From contig OX044364.1 of the NCBI GenBank assembly GCA_943846735.1, forward strand, positions 1,178,001-1,242,000: DNA of 64,000 nucleotides. Reading direction: 5' to 3'. The position numbers and the translations under genes are program-made. Below are positions 25,768 to 34,621 of the stretch, piece after piece. The notes under the pieces are model-generated. The model did not search any database and was not told where the DNA came from. It saw only the letters and a list, made by a program, of their open reading frames with translations. Source of the DNA: CAJQLB01 sp905479065. Lineage in GTDB: Bacteria; Bacteroidota; Bacteroidia; Flavobacteriales; Flavobacteriaceae. The first letter of the stretch is position 1, and each line of letters begins with the position of its first letter.

Positions 25768-27036
25768 CTAATGGATTAACTCAAAATAGGTTTTATCAAT
25801 ATATTCTCTATGATTTGGATGAGCAATATCAGTTAATGCCTTAACGCGCTCTTTAATTGTTTTACCGTATAAATTCGCAACCCCATACTCAGTAACTACA
25901 AAATGTACATGTGATCGTGTTGTCACAACGCCGGCACCTGGATTTAACGTTGGAACGATACGGCTCACTCCTTTCTTAGTTATTGATGGAAGTGCGATAA
26001 TCGCTTTGCCTCCTTCACTAAGTGATGCGGCTCTTATAAAGTCCATTTGACCTCCTACTCCCGAATACATTTTCGCTCCAATTGAATCAGCACATACCTG
26101 TCCCGTAACATCAACTTCAATAGCAGAATTTATAGCAATCATATGCCTATTCTGCTTAATCACAGAGACGTCATTAACATAATCTGATGCTCGCATTTCG
26201 ATAAAAGGATTATCATCAACGTAATCATACAATCGTTTTGATCCCATCAAAAAAGTAGCAAGTGTTCTGCCTGGATTTATGGATTTATAGTTACCTGTAA
26301 TCACATCATTCAGTATTAAATCAATAACGCCGTCAGAAAACATCTCGGTATGTAGACCAAGATCTTTGTGATGAATAAGTTTAGACAACACAGCATTAGG
26401 TATATTTCCAATACCCATTTGTAAAGTGCTTCTATCTTCAATCAAATTCGCAATAAAATTTGCAATTTTATTTTCAGTTTCAGAGGGCGCATCAAAATTC
26501 AAGGTAGGTAGTGGTATGTCACATTCTACAAAACTATTAATTTCTGAAATATGTATCAGGCCATCACCGTGAGTTCTAGGCATCTGCTTGTTTACTTGAG
26601 CAATGACAACTTTGGCATTTGCAATTGCAGCTAATGTTGCCTCAATTGAAACTCCCAACGAACAGTATCCATGTTTATCTGGTACCGAGACGTGTATCAT
26701 CGCAACATCAAGAGCAACAATGTTTCGTTTAAAAAGTAAAGGAAGTTCACTTAGAAAAACAGGAGTATACGATCCATTCCCTGCTGTTAATGTGTGTCTC
26801 ACATTGTGACCAATAAAAAAAGAGTTTACATGGAAACTGTTTCTCAATTCGGAATTTGCGTAGGGCGTCTCTCCCTCTAAATGTAGATGACACACTTCGA
26901 CATTGCGCAATTCCTCATGTTTATCACTCATGGCATTGATTAATAATTGAGGAGCTGCAGCCGCAGCCTGTATATAAACTCGGTCATTTGATTTTATAAT
27001 TTTCACTGCTTCTTCTGCACAAGTTGCTAAATACAT
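25768..27036 (-). CDS. Acetyl-CoA hydrolase/CoA-transferase family protein
   Basis: A 422-residue family I CoA-transferase. The catalytic glutamate is Glu231 in HTEMFSDGVIDL, preceded by the GMGIGNIPNAV glycine loop, and the C-terminal domain has FVVTEYGVANLYGKTIKERV. Members move CoA between acyl groups, for example acetate with succinyl-CoA or 4-hydroxybutyrate. The sequence does not fix the substrate. The gene stands alone between convergent and divergent neighbours, with a TAATTTTG -7 box about 20 nt upstream of its ATG, and there is no metabolic neighbour to narrow the role. Confidence 0.9.
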   Translation of the reverse strand: MYLATCAEEAVKIIKSNDRVYIQAAAAAPQLLINAMSDKHEELRNVEVCHLHLEGETPYANSELRNSFHVNSFFIGHNVRHTLTAGNGSYTPVFLSELPLLFKRNIVALDVAMIHVSVPDKHGYCSLGVSIEATLAAIANAKVVIAQVNKQMPRTHGDGLIHISEINSFVECDIPLPTLNFDAPSETENKIANFIANLIEDRSTLQMGIGNIPNAVLSKLIHHKDLGLHTEMFSDGVIDLILNDVITGNYKSINPGRTLATFLMGSKRLYDYVDDNPFIEMRASDYVNDVSVIKQNRHMIAINSAIEVDVTGQVCADSIGAKMYSGVGGQMDFIRAASLSEGGKAIIALPSITKKGVSRIVPTLNPGAGVVTTRSHVHFVVTEYGVANLYGKTIKERVKALTDIAHPNHREYIDKTYFELIH

Positions 27037-27055
27037 ATATTCAAAATTTATATGA

Positions 27056-27063
27056 CAAAATTA
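27056..27063 (-). promoter_or_regulatory. -7 promoter box for the CoA-transferase
   Basis: Minus-strand TAATTTTG fits TAnnTTTG and lies 19 nt upstream of the ATG at 27036. Confidence 0.45.
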
Positions 27064-27133
27064 TTGTTTAACTTTTTCTAAATTACTATCAAATGTCATA
27101 TTAAATAAGATTAATTTAGATGGTAATTTTAAG

Positions 27134-27141
27134 TATATTTA
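27134..27141 (+). promoter_or_regulatory. Near-consensus -7 box for map
   Basis: TATATTTA, one base from TAnnTTTG, ends 17 nt before the map ATG. The gpmI promoter has the same sequence at nearly the same distance. Confidence 0.4.
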
Positions 27142-27158
27142 CCAATATTTAAGGACAG

Positions 27159-27977
27159 ATGATAATTGTAAAAAACGCTGAAGAAATTGAATTAATGCGC
27201 GAGAGTGCTTTGATCGTTTCTAAGACTCTTGGAATGTTAGCAAAAGAGGTTAAACCAGGAGTGACTACAATGCAATTAGATAAATTAGCTGAAGATTTTA
27301 TTCGATCGCAAAATGCGATACCAGGATTTCTTGGTCTTTACGATTTTCCAAATACACTCTGTATGAGTCCTAATGAACAAGTTGTTCATGGATTTCCTAC
27401 AAACGATCCGTTAAAAGAGGGAGATATTATATCCATTGATTGTGGCGCCCTAAAAAATGGCTTTTATGGTGATCATGCCTATACATTTGAAGTGGGAGAA
27501 GTGCATCCTGATACTAAAAAACTGCTTGAAATCACCAAAGAATCTCTTTATGTTGGAATAAGTGAGTTGAAAGTTGGTAATCGTGTTGGTGACGTAGGTT
27601 ATGCCATACAGCAGTTTTGTGAATCCCATGGTTATGGTGTAGTCAGGGAGTTAGTTGGTCATGGAATTGGCAGAAAAATGCATGAAGATCCGGAAATGCC
27701 AAATTACGGTAGACGAGGAAGAGGTAAAAAGTTTATCAATGGATTAGTCGTCGCCATCGAACCCATGATCAATATGGGAACTCACCGAATCAAACAGCAT
27801 CGAGACGGATGGACTATTACAACACTAGACAATAAACCAAGTGCTCATTTCGAGCATGATGTTGCGATTGTTGATGGTATACCTGAAATTTTATCAACCT
27901 TCGCTTACATCTATGAAGCCCTGGGAATCGAAAGCAGTGAAGAAGACGAATTTAGACAAAAAGCATTGGTACTTTAA
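27159..27977 (+). CDS. map: Type I methionine aminopeptidase
   Basis: Removes the initiator methionine from nascent proteins. In the 272-residue product the five metal ligands are Asp94 (ISIDCGA), Asp105 (YGDHAYTF), His168 (GHGIGRKMHE), Glu201 (AIEPMI) and Glu232 (FEHDVAIV), with substrate-contacting His77 in VVHGFP. It has no N-terminal zinc-finger extension, as expected for a type Ia enzyme. The C-terminal 30 residues extend a little beyond the E. coli enzyme. A methyltransferase gene starts 5 nt after the stop, so the two form an operon. Confidence 0.97.
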   Translation: MIIVKNAEEIELMRESALIVSKTLGMLAKEVKPGVTTMQLDKLAEDFIRSQNAIPGFLGLYDFPNTLCMSPNEQVVHGFPTNDPLKEGDIISIDCGALKNGFYGDHAYTFEVGEVHPDTKKLLEITKESLYVGISELKVGNRVGDVGYAIQQFCESHGYGVVRELVGHGIGRKMHEDPEMPNYGRRGRGKKFINGLVVAIEPMINMGTHRIKQHRDGWTITTLDNKPSAHFEHDVAIVDGIPEILSTFAYIYEALGIESSEEDEFRQKALVL

Positions 27978-27982
27978 TAACA

Positions 27983-28747
27983 TTGAAAAAGCTCTTCAAA
28001 TTATTACTTAATATAGTTCCGCGCCCAATACTGATTAGGTTAAGCTATCTAATTCGTCCACTTTTAGCATTACTGTTAAAAGGATCTCAGTTTACAGATC
28101 CTATTGATAATAAAAGCTTCAACTACTTTTTACCCTACGGATATGGTAAGCAGAGAATGAATGCACTCTCTCCTTCTACTCTGAGTTTAGAACGACATCG
28201 TCTACTTTGGTTGTTTTTAAAAAATGAAACTGATTTTTTTAAGGAAAAAAAAACAGTTTTACATGTTGCACCTGAACAATGCTTTTTAAAGATTTTTAAG
28301 TCATTACCAAACTTAAGCTACACAACAACCGATTTATTATCACCAATAGCAGACGTAAAGGCCGACATCTGTAATTTACCGTTCAAAGATGACAATTTTG
28401 ATGTCGTTCTTTGCAATCATGTTTTAGAACACATATCAGATGACACCAAAGCAATAAGGGAGTTATATCGAATACTAAAACCCGGTGGATACGGAATACT
28501 TCAGGTTCCACAAGACTTAACTAGAAAGAAAACTTTTGAAGATAATTCAATAACCAATAAAAGAGACCGCGCTAAGATATTTGGACAATATGACCATGTT
28601 AGAATTTATGGACAAGACTATTTTGACAAGCTTAGATCAGGAGGCTTTAAAGTAAAAGCAATTAATTACACCTCTTCATTCTCCGAAAAAGATTTGATAC
28701 GTTATTGCTTAACAAAAGGAGAATTAATCCCTTTCGTCTACAAATAA
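27983..28747 (+). CDS. Class I SAM-dependent methyltransferase
   Basis: A 254-residue methyltransferase with a Methyltransf_11-type core. The SAM region is TTDLLSPIADVKADICNLPF, then FDVVLCNHVLEHISDD and the ILKPGGYGILQVPQ strand. The N-terminal 80 residues are hydrophobic and basic (residues 15-35 may associate with the membrane). The substrate is unknown. It starts at TTG 5 nt after map; the next ATG would remove conserved sequence (MNALSPSTLSLERH begins deep in the domain). The stop is 2 nt from the convergent apbE stop. Confidence 0.88.
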   Translation: MKKLFKLLLNIVPRPILIRLSYLIRPLLALLLKGSQFTDPIDNKSFNYFLPYGYGKQRMNALSPSTLSLERHRLLWLFLKNETDFFKEKKTVLHVAPEQCFLKIFKSLPNLSYTTTDLLSPIADVKADICNLPFKDDNFDVVLCNHVLEHISDDTKAIRELYRILKPGGYGILQVPQDLTRKKTFEDNSITNKRDRAKIFGQYDHVRIYGQDYFDKLRSGGFKVKAINYTSSFSEKDLIRYCLTKGELIPFVYK

Positions 28748-28749
28748 AA

Positions 28750-29730
28750 CTACTCAGGAAACCCATTTAAACTCAACGTTTCCAATTGCTTTTTTTGATT
28801 TTCAAAAATAAAAAATACCTTTATTCCTGGTCGGGAAATTAAAAAATCTTTAACTCGATCAATACCCATCGCTTGAAATGCTGTGGCATAGGCATCTGCT
28901 ACCATGCAGTTTTCTGCTATGACAGAAACACTTAAAATTTTCGTTTTACTAGGATAGCCCGTTGAGGCATCAATGATATGTGCATATCGATTACCATTTT
29001 CATCAATTTTAAATTTACGGTAAGTACCAGAAGTAGCCATTGCCTCATCCATGAGATTAATCGCTTTTAAGACCGACTGTGAACCGTCAAAATTTGGCCA
29101 ATCTATTCCAACAGCCCATGGTTTTAAACTTTTTTGATTTATTCCTCTAGATTGGAGTTCTCCCCCTATCTCAATTAGGTAATCCTGAATCTGATTTGAG
29201 TCTAAAAAGTTAGCAATAACATCGACTGCATAGCCCTTTGCAATCGCATTAAAATCTAAATAAGTATCAGCATAACTCTTTTCGATATTCGTGCCGACTC
29301 GGTCTAATTTATCAAGCCCAACGGACATCAATAAGCTATCAATTTTTAAACTATCTAACTTTACAATTTCACCCTCGGGCCCAAAATCCCAAGCATTTAC
29401 AACTGCACCAATGGTTGGATCAAACATACCATCAGTATTTTCATAAATTGTTTTAGAAACTTCAAATACTTCTAAAAAATGCTGATCCAATGTTACAGGC
29501 TCATTTCTATTCCATTTCGATATATCTGAGTTTCTGATATAGGTAGACATGGATCTATTAATTACATAGAACAAGCTATCAAATTCCTTTTCATAAGTTC
29601 TATCACCATGATAAATAATTGCGTAAGATGTGCCAAAAACTAAACCAGATAGTTTAATGTTGGTTAATTCACTTTGCCTGCAATTTAAAAGACTCGTAAT
29701 AACACACAACAATAAGAGCTTTATCTTCAT
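28750..29730 (-). CDS. apbE: FAD:protein FMN transferase ApbE
   Basis: ApbE attaches FMN covalently to threonine in target proteins on the outer face of the cytoplasmic membrane; NqrB and NqrC of the Na+-NQR complex are its classical substrates. The 326-residue product has a lipoprotein signal ending at Cys17 (LLNC). It has AIAKGYAVDVIA, IEIGGELQSRG and HIIDASTGYPS, matching flavin- and Mg-binding blocks of the family. Its substrates are encoded about 5 kb away in the nqr operon, separated by an M20 peptidase gene on the other strand. It lies 1 nt after the small gene at 29732, so the two are co-transcribed. Confidence 0.94.
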   Translation of the reverse strand: MKIKLLLLCVITSLLNCRQSELTNIKLSGLVFGTSYAIIYHGDRTYEKEFDSLFYVINRSMSTYIRNSDISKWNRNEPVTLDQHFLEVFEVSKTIYENTDGMFDPTIGAVVNAWDFGPEGEIVKLDSLKIDSLLMSVGLDKLDRVGTNIEKSYADTYLDFNAIAKGYAVDVIANFLDSNQIQDYLIEIGGELQSRGINQKSLKPWAVGIDWPNFDGSQSVLKAINLMDEAMATSGTYRKFKIDENGNRYAHIIDASTGYPSKTKILSVSVIAENCMVADAYATAFQAMGIDRVKDFLISRPGIKVFFIFENQKKQLETLSLNGFPE

Positions 29731-29731
29731 T

Positions 29732-30109
29732 TTAATTAAAATTAGTTTCTATAACCTGAATACCGTTATATTCAATAAGATATTCCTCATTCAAGTAAAT
29801 TGGTAAATCATTTCCGTCTGGATTTCCAAGACCAACGCCCGCGTACAGTACTTTTGCCTCTTTCTGCCTTGCATGATTTTTAAAGGTTTCCATCCACACA
29901 ACATCATAATTGTTTGGATTTTTGGGAAGGATTACAGCTCGGACAATCACAAAGAAATATTGATTATTCTTATCAATACATACAAATTGGGGGTGCTTTT
30001 TTAACTTGCTATTTATCGCAACAAATTCAAAACCTCTTTTCTCTAAATCTTTACCAACGTGATTCATTGCTAAATTGTGCAGTTCTTGATGAGTTAATGC
30101 TTTATTCAT
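29732..30109 (-). CDS. Small conserved protein often labelled 'NqrF'; no NqrF features
   Basis: A 125-residue cytoplasmic protein without signal or membrane segments. Flavobacterial homologues are, as I recall, frequently named Na+-NQR subunit F. This protein has no ferredoxin cysteine set (only one Cys, in FVCIDKN) and no flavin or NADH motifs, while a true nqrF is present at 31927. That name is therefore misleading. The link to NQR is genomic: it is transcribed just ahead of apbE with a 1-nt gap. It might assist flavin transfer or NQR assembly, which is inference. A -7 box lies 4 nt from its ATG. Confidence 0.85.
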   Translation of the reverse strand: MNKALTHQELHNLAMNHVGKDLEKRGFEFVAINSKLKKHPQFVCIDKNNQYFFVIVRAVILPKNPNNYDVVWMETFKNHARQKEAKVLYAGVGLGNPDGNDLPIYLNEEYLIEYNGIQVIETNFN

Positions 30110-30417
30110 AAAACAAAAATAAGCTGAGAAATAGCTTAATTAAAATAGTTTAACATAAAATAAAGAGATACTATTTTTAGATATACAACTCAGTCAAAGA
30201 GCGAAAAATTGATTTTATTAAAAAATTACTTATTCTTATTTTACCTAATATATCATCTTTAAAAATAGATCTCGAATGTTTGCTATTAGTACTTTATTCA
30301 GAGGAAGGTTTAGAAATTAAAAATTATGTTACCTTAACATTATAAAAAATACTTTCTTTTTAATCACATCATCTCTTTAAAAACAAAACATTAACTCAAA
30401 AAAAAGTTTAAAAACTC
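30110..30417. other. 308-bp divergent intergenic region
   Basis: Apart from the minus-strand -7 box next to 30109, I see no gene, RNA or hairpin. A 54-codon frame at about 30182-30346 (plus) has no start codon and is very rich in Leu, Ile and Lys, as expected by chance in AT-rich DNA. The promoter of the M20 peptidase must be here, but no full TAnnTTTG match was found near it. Confidence 0.5.
30114..30121 (-). promoter_or_regulatory. -7 promoter box abutting the 30109 start
   Basis: Minus-strand TATTTTTG, a full match, ends 4 nt before the ATG. The transcript would be leaderless or have a leader of only a few bases. Confidence 0.45.
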
Positions 30418-31845
30418 ATGAAAAAAGGTTTACTATTTTTAGGAACTATAATTGCTTTAATCATCGCAATATTAGTCATAAATACCATGACATTAACATC
30501 ACAACAAGTCACATCGAGTCCAGTAGAATCTATCTATTTACCCAATGATATTTTTGAGCACCTTTCAAAGTCTATACAATACCCCACGATTTCGTTTAAT
30601 GAGGATGCTATTCCTGACTCAACAGCATTTTCTGGCTTGCATACTTTTATAAAGGACGCATTTCCCATGGTTCATAAAAAACTCTCTCTCCATAAAATTA
30701 ATGATTATAGTTTATTGTATACATGGAAAGGATCTGATTCCTCTTCAAAGCCACTCATATTGATGTCTCATCAAGATGTGGTTCCGGTAGATGAGCCCAC
30801 GATAAATGATTGGGAAGCACATCCTTTTGAAGGTAAAATAACAAATGATTACATTTTGGGTAGAGGGACATTGGATGACAAAGGAAGCCTCATTGGGGTC
30901 TTGGAAGCTGTTGAAAAACTACTAGAAGAGTCATTCATGCCAAAACGAACTATCTACCTTGCGTTTGGTCATGATGAAGAAATTGGAGGTGAAAATGGAG
31001 CTGCTGCTATTGCATCGTATTTGAAAGAAAAGGGAATTCATGCTGCCATGACACTTGATGAAGGTGGGTTTCTTGCCGAAAACTTAATATCAGGGATTGA
31101 TCATCCTGTCGCTATGGTTAATTTGGCTGAAAAAGGTTTTGCCTCATTTAAACTGACTGTAGAAACTACAGGAGGACATAGTTCACAACCTCCCAGAGAG
31201 AATACCATCGGTATGTTGGCGCAAGCCGTTGTAGATTTAGAAAATAATCAAAGACCATATAAATTGGTAAACCCCATTAATTATCAACTTGAATACATGG
31301 GTGCAGAACTTCCATTTTTTCAAAAAATCGCCTTTGCTAACCCCTTTCTTTTTAAAAGTCCTATTTTAAAAGCTTTAAATGCACATACCACAACGGCACC
31401 GACAATCATTAATGGAGGTATAAAAAACAATGTTATTCCAACTACTGCCGAAGCTACTATTAATTTTAGAATACTTCCAGGAGAAAGTATTGCGTCTGTA
31501 AAAAATCATATTCGACAAGTAATCTCGGAAAAAATCAAAGTAGAGCCGGTAGGGTTTTTGACAAATCCTTCTCCTGTGTCAAGTATCGACTCAAAAAATT
31601 TTAAGACGCTAGAACAAACAATTCGTAATGTGTTCCCAACAAGTATTGTCGTTCCTGGACTTGTCGGTGGTGGGACTGACGCTCGATATTTTTATGAGAT
31701 TTCAGATGACGTGTACCGCTTCTACCCAATTAGAATTAGTCCTGAAAGTATGACACGATTTCATGGCATTGACGAAAAAATAAGTAAAGATAATTACCGA
31801 GAGATTATAACGTTCATTTATCATTTAATAAGAAACTTTAATTAA
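30418..31845 (+). CDS. Membrane-anchored M20 carboxypeptidase (PM20D1-like)
   Basis: A 475-residue M20 zinc peptidase of the carboxypeptidase S/PM20D1 type. One N-terminal membrane segment (about 4-24) anchors or exports it. Metal and catalytic blocks are LMSHQDVVPVDE, GRGTLDDKGS, GHDEEIGGENGA and TLDEGG. Toward the C-terminus are VPGLVGGGTDARYF and the final His in TRFHGIDEKI. It is expected to cleave C-terminal residues or N-acyl amino acids in the periplasm. It sits on the opposite strand between the nqr operon and the apbE pair, and shares a bidirectional terminator with nqrF. Confidence 0.9.
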   Translation: MKKGLLFLGTIIALIIAILVINTMTLTSQQVTSSPVESIYLPNDIFEHLSKSIQYPTISFNEDAIPDSTAFSGLHTFIKDAFPMVHKKLSLHKINDYSLLYTWKGSDSSSKPLILMSHQDVVPVDEPTINDWEAHPFEGKITNDYILGRGTLDDKGSLIGVLEAVEKLLEESFMPKRTIYLAFGHDEEIGGENGAAAIASYLKEKGIHAAMTLDEGGFLAENLISGIDHPVAMVNLAEKGFASFKLTVETTGGHSSQPPRENTIGMLAQAVVDLENNQRPYKLVNPINYQLEYMGAELPFFQKIAFANPFLFKSPILKALNAHTTTAPTIINGGIKNNVIPTTAEATINFRILPGESIASVKNHIRQVISEKIKVEPVGFLTNPSPVSSIDSKNFKTLEQTIRNVFPTSIVVPGLVGGGTDARYFYEISDDVYRFYPIRISPESMTRFHGIDEKISKDNYREIITFIYHLIRNFN

Positions 31846-31872
31846 ACTATTCAACTCTCATCATTACAAATT

Positions 31873-31908
31873 AAAAAGTCCAATACTAACTAATGTATTG
31901 GACTTTTT
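31873..31908. terminator. Bidirectional terminator between the M20 peptidase and nqrF
   Basis: AAAAAGTCCAATAC pairs perfectly with GTATTGGACTTTTT around an 8-nt loop, with A and T tracts on both sides, so it can end transcription from both directions. Confidence 0.9.
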
Positions 31909-31926
31909 CTATTTAATTTTTATAGT

Positions 31927-33237
31927 TTAACCACCAAAGTCATCAAATCTAATGTGTTCATCTGGAATTCCATAATCTTCTCCCATTTTCTGAACAGCTT
32001 GATTCATCAAAGGCGGTCCACAAAAATACAATTCGATATCTTCAGGTGCCTCATGGTTATTCAAATAATTATCAATAACACAATTGTGAATAAATCCAAC
32101 AAAACCATCTCCAGCTTCATCATTAATATCTTTTTTAACTTTCCAATTATCTTCTTCCATCGGTTCGGATAGAGCCATATAAAATTTAAAATTTGGAAAA
32201 TCTTTTTCTAACTTTCTAAAATGCTCAATGTAAAATAACTCACGTTTTGATCGCCCTCCGTACCAATAAGTTACCGTACGACCTGTCTTAATAGTTCTAA
32301 ATAACTCGTATAAATGAGAACGCATAGGAGCCATTCCTGCTCCACCACCAACATACAACATCTCACTTTCAGATTCATTTATGAAAAATTCTCCATAAGG
32401 CCCTGAGATGGTTACTTTATCGCCTGGTTTTTGAGCAAATATATAGGAAGATGCAATACCTGGATTAACATTCATCCATTGATTCTTAGAGCGATCCCAA
32501 GGAGGCGTGGCAATACGGACGTTGAGCATGATTTCACGTCCCTCTGCTGGGTAAGAAGCCATAGAATAGGCTCTTTCAACTGACTCACCATTTTTCATAA
32601 CTAGGGGCCATAGTCCAAATTTATCCCATTCTGCTTTAAATTTATCGGCAGTCTCGTGCTCTTCGGGATGGGCAGTAATATCAATATCAGAGTATTTAAT
32701 TTCACATTCAGGGATTTCTATTTGAATGTATCCCCCTGCTTTGTAACCCATATCCTCAGGAATCTCTACTACAAATTCTTTTATAAAAGAGGCGACATTG
32801 TAATTACGTACGACAACAGCTTCCCATTTTTTTATTCCAAAAACCTCTTCAGGAATAGTAATTTCCATATCTTGTTTCACCTTGACTTGGCATGATAAAC
32901 GCGCACCATGGGCCAACTCTTTTCTTGAAAAGTGAGGTGTTTCTGTTGGTAGTGCTTCTCCTCCACCCTCTAAAACATGACACTCACATTGTATACAAGT
33001 TCCTCCACCACCACATGCAGATGGCAAAAATATTTTCTCAGCCCCTAACGTTGATAATAAGGTTCCCCCTGAAGACACCTCAATTTCTCTTTCACCATTA
33101 ATTTTTATTTTAACGGGACCGGAAGGAGATAATTTTTGTTTGACAAACAATAAAAGTGATACTAATAACAAAGTTACTAGTAAAAAAGCACCTACTGTCG
33201 CTACTATAGTTCCGATTGTATTCGCTGCTAATATCAT
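31927..33237 (-). CDS. nqrF: Na+-translocating NADH:quinone reductase subunit F
   Basis: The electron-input subunit of Na+-NQR: it oxidises NADH and passes electrons through FAD and a 2Fe-2S cluster to the membrane subunits. The 436-residue protein has an N-terminal membrane helix (about 11-31) and a ferredoxin domain with cluster ligands Cys75, Cys81, Cys84 and Cys116. The FAD motif is RAYSMASYP and the NADH motif is GGGAGMAPMRSHL. The C-terminal FCGPPLMNQAV block completes the reductase fold. It is the last gene of nqrABCDEF, 1 nt after nqrE, and ends at a bidirectional terminator. Confidence 0.98.
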   Translation of the reverse strand: MILAANTIGTIVATVGAFLLVTLLLVSLLLFVKQKLSPSGPVKIKINGEREIEVSSGGTLLSTLGAEKIFLPSACGGGGTCIQCECHVLEGGGEALPTETPHFSRKELAHGARLSCQVKVKQDMEITIPEEVFGIKKWEAVVVRNYNVASFIKEFVVEIPEDMGYKAGGYIQIEIPECEIKYSDIDITAHPEEHETADKFKAEWDKFGLWPLVMKNGESVERAYSMASYPAEGREIMLNVRIATPPWDRSKNQWMNVNPGIASSYIFAQKPGDKVTISGPYGEFFINESESEMLYVGGGAGMAPMRSHLYELFRTIKTGRTVTYWYGGRSKRELFYIEHFRKLEKDFPNFKFYMALSEPMEEDNWKVKKDINDEAGDGFVGFIHNCVIDNYLNNHEAPEDIELYFCGPPLMNQAVQKMGEDYGIPDEHIRFDDFGG

Positions 33238-33238
33238 A

Positions 33239-33970
33239 CTACTTAATTACTTTTGTTGTGTTTTTAGCTAATTGTTGTTTCGCTTCTTTTCTTTCCAGGT
33301 CTTCAATAACTTGTACTTGTAATGTGTCATCTTCTTTTTCAGATGCGTCACTACCGCCTGTTAACATTCCACCAAAGCTCATGAAACCAATAGCCATTAA
33401 GCCTGTGATGATAAAGGTGATTCCTAATCCCCGTAGCGGAGCCGGCACATTCGAATATCTAATTTTTTCTCTAATTGCTGCAATTGCCAATATGGCTAAA
33501 AACCAGCCTATACCAGATGACACCCCATAATTAAAGGCAAGACCTATTGTTTCAATTTGACGGGATTGCATAAACAGTGAACCCCCTAAAATCGCACAAT
33601 TAACTGCAATTAGCGGTAAAAAAATACCTAACGAATTGTATAATGATGGAGAAAATTTCTCCACTACAATTTCAACTAATTGAACCATTGTTGCAATGGT
33701 TGCAATAAACATAATAAACGATAAGAAGCTTAAATCGTAATCAGCATATTCAGAACCTAACCATGCTAATGCTCCTTCCTGTAATATGTACTGATCTAAC
33801 AACCAGTTTAAAGGTACTGTAATGGCTAGTACGAAAATTACGGCTGCCCCTAAACCAACCGCTGTAGATACTTTTTTTGAGACTGCAAGATAAGAGCACA
33901 TTCCAAGGAATGTAGCAAAAACCATATTATCTATAAAAATTGACTTAAAAAATAATTCTATGTGTTCCAT
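33239..33970 (-). CDS. nqrE: Na+-NQR subunit E
   Basis: An integral membrane subunit (243 residues) with about six helices that, together with NqrD, forms the Na+ pathway and holds an iron centre in the family. It begins MEHIELFFKSIFIDNMVFATFLGMC and contains AVNCAILGGSLF, both typical. It is roughly 40 residues longer than the usual ~200: after the last helix comes a soluble acidic then basic tail (GGSDASEKEDD onward, about 205-243). The tail should lie in the cytoplasm or periplasm and could bind a partner. It is 11 nt after nqrD and 1 nt before nqrF. Confidence 0.97.
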   Translation of the reverse strand: MEHIELFFKSIFIDNMVFATFLGMCSYLAVSKKVSTAVGLGAAVIFVLAITVPLNWLLDQYILQEGALAWLGSEYADYDLSFLSFIMFIATIATMVQLVEIVVEKFSPSLYNSLGIFLPLIAVNCAILGGSLFMQSRQIETIGLAFNYGVSSGIGWFLAILAIAAIREKIRYSNVPAPLRGLGITFIITGLMAIGFMSFGGMLTGGSDASEKEDDTLQVQVIEDLERKEAKQQLAKNTTKVIK

Positions 33971-33981
33971 TGTTTTTATTT

Positions 33982-34617
33982 CTAGTTCTCTTCAATTAGA
34001 GCAGGGTTATTGGCACGTTGCACCCAGATAATGATTCCTACCACAATTAATGCCATCGGTGCTAATAACATAAATCCGTTGTTTTCATAACCAAGACTGT
34101 AAAGACCGGTTTTTGCAATTGGATCTCCTAATATTTGATATCCCAGCAGAGTTCCTGAACCTAACAGCTCTCTAAAAAATCCAACGATAATTAAAATGAC
34201 ACCATAACCGAGAGCATTACCTATGCCATCAAGAAATGATCTCCAAGGACCATTACCCAAAGCAAATGCCTCGAAACGTCCCATAATGATACAATTTGTA
34301 ATAATTAATCCTATAAAAGCACCTAACTCCTTACTCAATTGGTAAGAAAATGCTTTTAACACTTGATCCACTATAATTACTAATGCAGCGACTACCGTTA
34401 ATTGTACAATAATTCTGATTTTAGATGGAATGATGTTCCTTATTAAGGACATAACAACGTTACCAATACCCATGACAAATAGAACCGAAATAGTCATCAC
34501 TATCGAAGCTTTCAGCTGGGCCGTTATCGCTAAAGCAGAACAAATACCTAAAACTTGAATAGTAATTGGATTGTTATCAGCTAAGGGATCTAATATTAAT
34601 TTACTGTCTTTTGCCAT
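33982..34617 (-). CDS. nqrD: Na+-NQR subunit D
   Basis: A 211-residue integral membrane subunit homologous to NqrE, with about six helices. Family blocks are the N-terminal DPLADNNPITIQVLGICSALA and TNCIIMGRFEAFALGNGPW, with the conserved cysteines near the intramembrane iron site of the D/E pair (Cys26 and the TNC at mid-length). Together with NqrE it forms the core channel. Spacing is 4 nt from nqrC and 11 nt to nqrE, all on one transcript starting at nqrA. Confidence 0.97.
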   Translation of the reverse strand: MAKDSKLILDPLADNNPITIQVLGICSALAITAQLKASIVMTISVLFVMGIGNVVMSLIRNIIPSKIRIIVQLTVVAALVIIVDQVLKAFSYQLSKELGAFIGLIITNCIIMGRFEAFALGNGPWRSFLDGIGNALGYGVILIIVGFFRELLGSGTLLGYQILGDPIAKTGLYSLGYENNGFMLLAPMALIVVGIIIWVQRANNPALIEEN

Positions 34618-34621
34618 GACA

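Noticed and set aside
29732..30109. Naming the small gene nqrF
   Set aside because: It lacks iron-sulfur cysteines and flavin/NADH motifs, and a genuine nqrF is present at 31927.
30182..30346. 54-codon open frame in the gap before the M20 peptidase
   Set aside because: No start codon in frame and a composition expected by chance in AT-rich DNA.
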